From the NCBI GenBank assembly GCA_021730905.1, contig JAKFYK010000009.1:56299-120298 (forward strand): a stretch of 64,000 nt of DNA. The letters run 5' to 3'. This document shows, piece by piece, positions 58,528 to 64,000 of the stretch (the first letter of the stretch is position 1; each line of letters starts with the position of its first letter). This stretch comes from Betaproteobacteria bacterium (lineage in GTDB: Bacteria > Pseudomonadota > Gammaproteobacteria > Burkholderiales > SG8-41). The notes beneath the pieces were generated by a model that saw nothing but the letters and a program-made list of their open reading frames with translations, ran no database searches and was not told where the DNA came from. A program made the position numbers and the translations under genes.

Positions 58528-59166
58528 TCAACGCGCTTTCCTAACCCACATCGCCGGCAAGGATGTGCAATCGGTCGCACCATGTCCCTCGCGTATGGAC
58601 TGATCGAGCACCTCCGCCACGCATTCAGTCACCGGCAGTGGGCAGCCTTGCGACTTCGCCGCATCCAGCATGGTCTGCACGTCCTTATGCACGGCTTCGA
58701 TATCGAACCCCGCTGGTTTCAGATCTTTGCCGGCCAGCGCAGCCGCAATATCCGGATGTCGGCGCTTTAGCACATCAGGCGCGCCGGAAGTGTCGAGAAA
58801 AATGCTCATCAGTCTTTCCGGCGGCAGATTCAAAGGTTTGCATAAAGCCAATGCTTCGCCGAACGTGTGCCACCATATTTGCGTGGTGAGATTGGCCGCG
58901 AGCTTGAGCGTAGCACCCGCGCCGGTCGGCCCCAAATGCTCAATGCGCCGGCACAATTTTTCGAGCAAGGGGCGCGCGCGTTCGACATCCACTGCATCGC
59001 CCCCGATGAACGCGTAGAGCTTGCCTTCGGCTGCCGGGCCCACAGTGCCGCCGATGGGGCAATCGAGCATCGCCGCGCCCCTGGCTCGCACTTTCGTCGC
59101 GAGCGCGCGCTGCGTGTCGGGCGTCACCGTGCCCATGCGTCCTGTTCCCGCCAAACCGATGTTCAA
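58528..59166 (-). pseudogene. Beta-hydroxyacid dehydrogenase with an in-frame deletion of the NAD domain
   Basis: 212 residues starting with TTG after AAGGGAGCATGAT. It begins MNIGLAGTGRMG, the NAD-binding start, and at once continues TVTPDTQRALATKVRARG then AAMLDCPIGGT, which in intact relatives (about 290-305 residues, for example 27657-28571) lies about 100 residues later. The remainder, GPTGAGATLKLAANLTTQIW and the C-terminal helices, is normal. About 85 residues of the Rossmann domain are deleted without a frameshift, so NAD binding should be lost. Read as decayed, though a shortened stable product is possible. Confidence 0.82.
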
Positions 59167-59259
59167 ATCATGCTCCCTTGCCTTGTCGTTGCGCCATTCA
59201 GTTCCCAGCCCTCGCTCACGCTTGACGCAACGTAAGAAGTATACTTTTTTACCGCAGCA

Positions 59260-59649
59260 TCATAGGGTCCCTTCCTCCGCTTGCGGGGGAAGGTCAGGAT
59301 AGGGGCACCGTGCTCGCAGCTCATTCAATATTACTTCGAGTACTGCATTCGTTTCCTCGAATACCTGATTGTTCCAGAATCTCAGAATCCGGTATCCCTT
59401 CGCACTAATAAGCGCATCACGGTGTCCATCGTGCGCGGTCTGCTCTTGGTGCTGACCGCCATCAAGTTCAATCACAAGCTTTACCTCCATGCACGCAAAG
59501 TCCGCCACATATCCATCGACTGGCACTTGACGGCGAAATCGGAAACCTCCCAGTTGCCTGAGCCGCAGATGCCGCCACAGTAGTCGCTCGGCATCGGTAG
59601 CTTGATTGCGTAACTTACGAGCACGAGCTTGTGTAAGTTTGTTGCGCAA
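59260..59649 (-). CDS. DUF559 family (Vsr-like endonuclease fold) protein
   Basis: About 129 residues. KLRNQATDAERLLWRHLRLR, QLGGFRFRRQVPVDGYVADF, ACMEVKLVIELDGGQHQEQT and RILRFWNNQVFEETNAVLEV are diagnostic DUF559 blocks, with Asp/Glu-x-Asp and Lys residues of the PD-(D/E)XK nuclease fold. The start is uncertain: a TTG at 59649 follows GGAGGCAA, with another TTG 15 bp upstream. DUF559 genes often occur as isolated cassettes among GC-rich repeats, as here; mobility is inferred. Function in the cell is not known. Confidence 0.85.
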   Translation of the reverse strand: MRNKLTQARARKLRNQATDAERLLWRHLRLRQLGGFRFRRQVPVDGYVADFACMEVKLVIELDGGQHQEQTAHDGHRDALISAKGYRILRFWNNQVFEETNAVLEVILNELRARCPYPDLPPQAEEGTL

Positions 59650-59700
59650 TTGCCTCCTCCCCAACCCTCCCCCACGCTTCGCGCAAGGGAGGGAGTTTTA

Positions 59701-60615
59701 TTACCAGCCGCGCGGTTCGGCTGCCAGCGCCGGCAATGCCTTCAATGCGGATGCCAAGGTGTCGCGCTCTGCAGCGCCCAGCAGCGTGTTGGGCGAGCGT
59801 ACATCGCCGCAATCGCGTCCCATCGCAGCGACCGCGCCTTTCAGTCCGCACAGGCCCGGCGCTTTCACTGCCTGAACCAGCGTCGCGACGGCTTCCTGCA
59901 ACGGGCGCGCGTCGAAGTATTTGTCCTGTTTGCACAAGTCGTACATCTGGCGGATCAGTTTTGGCGCCACGCCCGCCAGCGGCGAAAACATGGTCCTGGC
60001 GCCGATCGCACCCGACGACACCATGAAATCGGTGGCCGACATGATCTGAAAATCCGCGCGCACGCGCCGCGCGGCGGAGATGATATTGATCATGAACTGC
60101 CAGTCGCGGCTGGCATCCACCACGCCCGCAAAATTCGGCAACCGCTCGATCAGCTTCAATACCTGTTCCGTGCTGATTTTGGTAACGCCCATTTCGTGCG
60201 GCGTGTAATAAACGAGATAGGGAATCGTCACGGCAGCACCAATCTGCGCCAGATGTTCCAGTACCATGGCGGGTGGCGGCGTCCAGTAATACGGCGTGGT
60301 CGACACAATCGCGGCCGCGCCCGCATCCTGCGCGAACCTCGCGCGATCGGCCGCGATGCCGGTGCCTGAATCGCTCGCATGCGCAATCACCGGCACGCGC
60401 CCATTGACTTGTTTGATCGCGAATTCGATCATCTTGCGCTGCTCGGCGTCTGACAAACTCACCGACTCGCCGGCGTGCATGGCGACTGCCAGCGCATCCG
60501 CACCGTTTTTCAGATGGAACTCGATCAGCTTCGCATACGTATCGTAGTCGACGCTTTGATCGCTTTTGAAGGGCGTGACCGGCGTGTGAACCAGCCCCGG
60601 GTTATATAGGGCCAT
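59701..60615 (-). CDS. Dihydrodipicolinate synthase-family protein lacking the Schiff-base lysine
   Basis: 304 residues from the ATG at 60615 (AAAGG before it; a TTG two codons upstream is the alternative). The TIM barrel matches DHDPS/NAL family proteins: GLVHTPVTPFKSDQSVDYDT, MHAGESVSLSDAEQR, YYWTPPPAMVLEHL, VYYTPHEMGV (Tyr region kept). At strand 6 the sequence is NFAGVVDASRD, with Val166 where aldolases have the Schiff-base Lys. The adjacent paralogue has Lys at the same position. It therefore cannot use the standard class I mechanism. Possible roles are partner of the paralogue, regulator or a different lyase. Confidence 0.88.
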   Translation of the reverse strand: MALYNPGLVHTPVTPFKSDQSVDYDTYAKLIEFHLKNGADALAVAMHAGESVSLSDAEQRKMIEFAIKQVNGRVPVIAHASDSGTGIAADRARFAQDAGAAAIVSTTPYYWTPPPAMVLEHLAQIGAAVTIPYLVYYTPHEMGVTKISTEQVLKLIERLPNFAGVVDASRDWQFMINIISAARRVRADFQIMSATDFMVSSGAIGARTMFSPLAGVAPKLIRQMYDLCKQDKYFDARPLQEAVATLVQAVKAPGLCGLKGAVAAMGRDCGDVRSPNTLLGAAERDTLASALKALPALAAEPRGW

Positions 60616-60662
60616 CGCCAATGCCTTTCTGCATATCCTGTATCAGTCGCATGGTTACCAGC

Positions 60663-61577
60663 TTACCAACCATGAGGTTCGGACTCGAGGATGCCCATGT
60701 CCTCGAGTTGCGTGCGTATGTGCGCGGTGCGTTCTTTCGTGGCGGTGGGCAGCGGCGGACGGGTCGGGCCAACCGGACGGCCCATGATCACCATGCCGCC
60801 CTTCAATGACGACGGGTACTGGTCGCGGAACAAATCCCACAGCCGCGCCAGCATGTACTGCAACTCGCGCGCCCTGGGCCAATCGCCTTTTTCGCAGGCT
60901 TCGAACAGCGACGTGCACAGATTCGGGCAAATCGCGCCAGCGGATGAATAAGAGCCCGCACCGCCCAGCGGCACCGACGGCAACAGAAACTCCACGCCGG
61001 CGATCATCGCAAAATCCGGTTTCATCGCCAGCGCCACGCGCGAAATCTCCAGAAACTTTTCACTGTCGAAGCTGGCTTCCTTGATGCCGACAAAATTGGG
61101 CAGTCGCTCTATCAATCGCCGCGTCATGTCGCCGGTGATTTCCACGCCTTCGAGATAACTCGGCGAGTTGTAGGCGATGAACGGCAGGCTCGTATGTGTC
61201 GCCACTCGCACGAAATAGTTGTAGAGCGTTTCGTTGTCGTAGTGCCAGAAATATGGCGTGATGGCGAGAACGGCGTCGGCGCCGATTTTCTCGGCATGGC
61301 GTGCGAGTTCCAGCGTGTCTTCGACCGCCAGCGCGCTGATGTGTATCGACACCGGCACGCGCCCCGCAGTAACTTTGACTGCGACTTCCGCGAACTGCTT
61401 GCGTTCGGCAATCGTCAGGTTGAGCGACTCGGCCTTGTGATGCGGCCATGCAATCGCGGTGGCACCCGTGCGCACATGAAATTCAACCAGCTTTTCAAAC
61501 GTCGGCAGATCGGGGCTGAAATCGTCCCTGAGCGGCGTGACCGTGCTCTGCATCACGCCTCTGAGTTTTAATGCCAT
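60663..61577 (-). CDS. Dihydrodipicolinate synthase/N-acetylneuraminate lyase family protein
   Basis: 304 residues, same length as the following paralogue. TVTPLRDDFSPDLPTFEKLV, WPHHKAESLNLTIAER (where GExxTL is usual), ITPYFWHYDNETLYNYFVRV, IAYNSPSYLEGV (Tyr) and NFVGIKEASFDS with the Schiff-base Lys166. Class I aldolases of this family act on pyruvate-derived or sugar-acid substrates; the altered GE motif makes classical lysine biosynthesis unlikely. It precedes its lysine-free paralogue by 47 bp, and a sirtuin gene lies upstream. An AT-rich element is located 24 bp before its start. Confidence 0.92.
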   Translation of the reverse strand: MALKLRGVMQSTVTPLRDDFSPDLPTFEKLVEFHVRTGATAIAWPHHKAESLNLTIAERKQFAEVAVKVTAGRVPVSIHISALAVEDTLELARHAEKIGADAVLAITPYFWHYDNETLYNYFVRVATHTSLPFIAYNSPSYLEGVEITGDMTRRLIERLPNFVGIKEASFDSEKFLEISRVALAMKPDFAMIAGVEFLLPSVPLGGAGSYSSAGAICPNLCTSLFEACEKGDWPRARELQYMLARLWDLFRDQYPSSLKGGMVIMGRPVGPTRPPLPTATKERTAHIRTQLEDMGILESEPHGW

Positions 61578-61600
61578 GGTTGCTTCCTGCGAGGATCAAC

Positions 61601-61622
61601 TTAAGTATTTGTTTTTAAATGT
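61601..61622. repeat. AT-rich intergenic element, copy 8 (close to consensus)
   Basis: TTAAGTATTTGTTTTTAAAT then GT, between the sirtuin stop and the DHDPS-like start. On the coding strand of that gene it reads AAAAACAAATACTTAAG, 24 bp before the ATG. Confidence 0.65.
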
Positions 61623-61624
61623 AT

Positions 61625-62377
61625 TTATGTGCCGCACAAAAAGGGCAATGCTTCGCCAATCGACGTGTTCAGCACTGCGTCGGCCATATCGTCAAACTGC
61701 GTTGCCTGCGCATTGAGTATCACCAGCTTCGCGCCTGACCGTTTCGCCAACGGCACCGCGCCCGCCACCGGATAAACCTGCAGTGTGCTGCCCACCGCGA
61801 GCAGCACATCGCATTCCTGTGCCACCTGCATCGCGCGATCGATCACTTCCGGCACCAGCGCCTGCCCGAACGAAATGGTGTCGCTCTTGAGGATGCCACC
61901 GCATTCCTTGCATTCGGGATCTTCCTCGCCCGTGCGCACACGCGCCAGCACGATCTGCATGTCGTCGCGCCAGCCGCACGACAGGCACATCGCCTTGTGC
62001 AATGTGCCATGTACTTCAATTACTTTTTCAGCAGGAATGCCTGCGCGCTGATGCAGGCCGTCGATATTCTGCGTGATCAGCGCATGCAGCTTGCCGCATT
62101 TTTCCAGTTGCGCCAGCGCCAGATGGCCGTTGTTGGGCCGCGCCGACCACGCCGGGCTGGCAAGCCGGTTTTGCCACGACAGCTTGCGCACTTCGGGATC
62201 GGACACGTAATAGCGTATGTCCGACATTTTTTCGGCGAGCGGATTCTTGGTCCACAGCCCCTGCGGCCCGCGAAAATCGGGAATGCCGGAATCGGTGGAA
62301 ATGCCCGCGCCGGTGAGCGCGACTACGCGGTCGGCTTCGGCTATCCAGCCGCGCACCTGATCGATGGGGGTTGTCAT
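61625..62377 (-). CDS. Sirtuin (NAD-dependent protein deacylase)
   Basis: 250 residues. Sir2 motifs in order: VVALTGAGISTDSGIPDFRG, ALITQNIDGLHQRAG, VHGTLHKAMC with the catalytic His, the zinc Cys pairs CLSC and CKEC, VLLAVGSTLQVYPVA and the adenine-binding LVILNAQAT. Cytoplasmic class II/III-type bacterial sirtuin that removes acyl groups from lysine, using NAD. It lies upstream of the two DHDPS-like genes; the stop is 47 bp before the first of these. A functional link, such as controlling acyl-CoA synthetases, is speculative. Confidence 0.94.
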   Translation of the reverse strand: MTTPIDQVRGWIAEADRVVALTGAGISTDSGIPDFRGPQGLWTKNPLAEKMSDIRYYVSDPEVRKLSWQNRLASPAWSARPNNGHLALAQLEKCGKLHALITQNIDGLHQRAGIPAEKVIEVHGTLHKAMCLSCGWRDDMQIVLARVRTGEEDPECKECGGILKSDTISFGQALVPEVIDRAMQVAQECDVLLAVGSTLQVYPVAGAVPLAKRSGAKLVILNAQATQFDDMADAVLNTSIGEALPFLCGT

Positions 62378-62488
62378 GGCAACTACCCTACCTGTTCTCA
62401 GGCCGCGTGTGAAGTGGGTTCGCGGCGCAACTGGTCAGCCCTCGCGTTTCAGCGTAAATTATTCAACCGCACACCAAGGGAAAATGCC

Positions 62489-63457
62489 ATGACCACCAAA
62501 ATATTGCTTGCCCCCCGCCAACCCGAACCCATCCTCGACATCGCGCGCTCGCTGACACCCCCGGGCTACGAGCTGGTGATTGCCGACGTCGGCAGCGCCG
62601 AGTTCAAGCGGGAAGCCGCGGATATCGATTACTACCTCGGCCACGCCCGCAAGATCGACGCCGATTTCTTCCGTGCCATGCCGAAACTCAAGCTCGTCCA
62701 GCTCCTCAGCGCCGGCTATGACAAGGTCGATGTGGAAGCGGCGCGTAGAGCCAGCGTGCCCGTGTCCAACAACGGCGGCGCCAATGCCCTTGCCGTGGCC
62801 GAGCATACGCTGATGCTGATACTGGCCACGCTCAAACGGCTGGTGAATTTCCACAACGACGTCGTCGTGGGGAAATGGCGCGTTGGCAATCATGTCGAAT
62901 CGCGCGTGTTCGAGCTTTCAGGCAGAACGCTCGGCATCGTTGGATTCGGCAACATCGGCAAGAAAGTGGCGCGGCGCGCTGCGGCGTTCGGTGTGACCAT
63001 CCAGTATTTCGACATCGCGCGGCTCACCGAGGATCAGGAGGATGCGCTGGACGTGCGCTTCGTGCTGTTCACCGAGCTGCTGCGCACCTCGGATATCGTG
63101 AGCCTGCACGTGCCGTACGACGACTCGACGCACAACCTGATCGGTGCATGCGAGCTTGCGATGATGAAACCCGATGCCGTCCTTATCAACACCTGCCGTG
63201 GACCGGTAGTGGACGAGAATGCGCTGCATGCTGCGCTTCGCGGAAACCAGATATTTGGCGCCGGCCTCGATGTGATGGTCGAAGAACCTCCCAAACCCGA
63301 GCATCCGCTGTTCGCGCTGCCGAACGTCACCTTCACCCCGCACTCGGCGGGTCCGACTTGGGAAAACTGGACGGATCGCTATCGCAATGGCTACGACAAC
63401 ATCCAGCGCGTCGCCGCCGGCCGCAAGCCAAAATGGGTGATCCCGGAACTCGCATGA
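62489..63457 (+). CDS. D-2-hydroxyacid dehydrogenase family protein
   Basis: 322 residues from the ATG at 62489 after AAGGGAAAATGCC; the frame extends upstream over the sirtuin start but has no support there. Substrate domain LVQLLSAGYDKVDVEAARRA and SVPVSNNGGANALAVAEHTL, NAD domain TLGIVGFGNIGKKVARRAAA (GxGxxG), then VSLHVPYDDSTHNLI, INTCRGPVVDENAL (Arg), DVMVEEPPKPEHP (Glu) and FTPHSAG (His). This is a complete catalytic set for NAD(P)-dependent reduction of 2-keto acids. The cupin gene follows 13 bp later. Confidence 0.94.
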   Translation: MTTKILLAPRQPEPILDIARSLTPPGYELVIADVGSAEFKREAADIDYYLGHARKIDADFFRAMPKLKLVQLLSAGYDKVDVEAARRASVPVSNNGGANALAVAEHTLMLILATLKRLVNFHNDVVVGKWRVGNHVESRVFELSGRTLGIVGFGNIGKKVARRAAAFGVTIQYFDIARLTEDQEDALDVRFVLFTELLRTSDIVSLHVPYDDSTHNLIGACELAMMKPDAVLINTCRGPVVDENALHAALRGNQIFGAGLDVMVEEPPKPEHPLFALPNVTFTPHSAGPTWENWTDRYRNGYDNIQRVAAGRKPKWVIPELA

Positions 63458-63470
63458 AGGCGGAGGAACC

Positions 63471-63851
63471 ATGAAATTCTCGGTCAGTCATTTGCGCGAT
63501 GCGCAGTTCAAGTCCGGCGGATTGCGCTCGTTTTTCGAGTACCGCGATCTCGGCATCAAGGAAGCAACTGGCGGCAAGGTGCTCGCGCACATCATTCGTG
63601 CACGTGAGGGGGCGCACGGCGTAACCGGCGCGCACTTTCACAAGCTCGAATTTCAAATGTACTACGTGATCAAGGGCTGGATAGAATTCGATTACGAAGG
63701 TGTAGGCAAGGTGCGCGCGGAAGCAGGAGCCTGCGTCTACCAGCCGCCCTGCATCAAGCACGATGAACTGGCGCATTCCGATGATCTCGAACTGATCGAG
63801 ATCACATTGCCTGCGGAGTTCGAAACGGTCGAAACCGCGCCGATGCGGTAA
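63471..63851 (+). CDS. Small cupin-domain protein
   Basis: 126 residues, one cupin barrel. ATG after GGAGGAACC. The metal motif is GAHFHKLEFQMYYVIKGWIE (H-x-H-(x)3-E-like) and QPPCIKHDELAHSDDLELIE provides the last His. A single-domain cupin of this size may be an isomerase, a dioxygenase or a non-enzymatic binding protein. Probably co-expressed with the preceding dehydrogenase. Contrast with the bicupin at 22122-22970. Confidence 0.88.
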   Translation: MKFSVSHLRDAQFKSGGLRSFFEYRDLGIKEATGGKVLAHIIRAREGAHGVTGAHFHKLEFQMYYVIKGWIEFDYEGVGKVRAEAGACVYQPPCIKHDELAHSDDLELIEITLPAEFETVETAPMR

Positions 63852-63957
63852 GTGCGCGCGACACGCATTAGTTGCTGCGTTAGAAAAATCTTAGAATACC
63901 GTCCACAATATTCACCCCATCCCCCTCCTAGTTGCCCCCTCGCTTGCTGGGCAAGCT

Positions 63958-63976
63958 CTCCCCCTTGAAAGGGGAG
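63958..63976. repeat. GC-rich hairpin at the right edge
   Basis: CTCCCC-CTTGAAA-GGGGAG, 107 bp after the cupin stop, within pyrimidine-rich sequence (CCCCATCCCCCTCCTAG) like that beside the DUF559 gene. A possible terminator or dispersed repeat. Confidence 0.45.
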
Positions 63977-64000
63977 GAAATCAATTCCCTCCCCTTCAGG

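Noticed and set aside
59260..59700. DUF559 locus as part of an insertion sequence
   Set aside because: No transposase, terminal inverted repeats or target duplication could be identified.

Overview
The window (GC-rich, about 60%) looks like the chromosome of a betaproteobacterium, probably Burkholderiales. The main reason is the density of Bug/TctC-type periplasmic solute receptors, a family hugely expanded in Bordetella, Cupriavidus, Polaromonas and their relatives. I count 17 complete Bug/TctC genes and three Bug remnants in 64 kb, but no TctA or TctB membrane subunit and no recognisable transcriptional regulator. No rRNA, tRNA, CRISPR, phage or complete insertion sequence was seen. The taxonomic assignment is inference.

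Layout. 1-3503 (-): lutB, a methylmalonate-semialdehyde dehydrogenase gene and a partial lutC. 3743-8260 (-): a respiratory module of two tandem PQQ dehydrogenases, a decayed fragment of a third, a c-type cytochrome and a cytochrome b561. 8548-9916 (-): a deleted Bug gene and a FAH-family hydrolase. 10150-12166 (+): Bug and an ACMSD-like amidohydrolase. 12186-22970 (-): one tightly packed run of 11 genes (bicupin, Bug, Bug, alpha/beta hydrolase, class II aldolase, CocE-type hydrolase, three Bug/TctC genes, GST, SnoaL-like). 23077-24135 (+): a secreted hydrolase; 24184-24618 (-): a CBS-domain protein. 24929-26305 (+): a three-gene nitrile hydratase/thiocyanate hydrolase-like operon with a cobalt-type claw and a His-rich tail. 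26480-32599: an M28-like protein with altered metal ligands, a beta-hydroxyacid dehydrogenase, a Bug fragment, a TauD-type dioxygenase, a metacaspase-like protein and two hypothetical proteins.

32696-40259: an SDR fragment fused in frame to a Bug gene, four further Bug genes (two on each side of small hypothetical genes and an SDR). 40313-43367 (-): hydrolase, MFS transporter and amidohydrolase. 43438-50897: four Bug/TctC genes interleaved with a muconate-lactonizing-type enzyme, a GNAT, a class II aldolase and a flavin-reductase-like protein. 51058-55696: Gfo/Idh/MocA oxidoreductase, MmgE/PrpD protein, a protein of two beta repeats plus a caspase-like domain, and a repeat-containing secreted protein. 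55804-63851: two Bug genes, GST, an internally deleted dehydrogenase, DUF559 protein, two DHDPS paralogues (one without the Schiff-base lysine), a sirtuin, a D-2-hydroxyacid dehydrogenase and a cupin.

How it fits together (inference): small catabolic cassettes, each a Bug receptor beside one or two hydrolases, aldolases or dehydrogenases, have been duplicated, shuffled and partly deleted. An AT-rich element near TAAGTATTTGTTTTTAAA recurs at least eight times, almost always in gaps between genes, and GC-rich palindromic repeats lie nearby. The strongest leads are that element, the Bug expansion without transporter subunits, the D-x-D lanthanide signature in both PQQ enzymes, and the two-repeat caspase-like protein.
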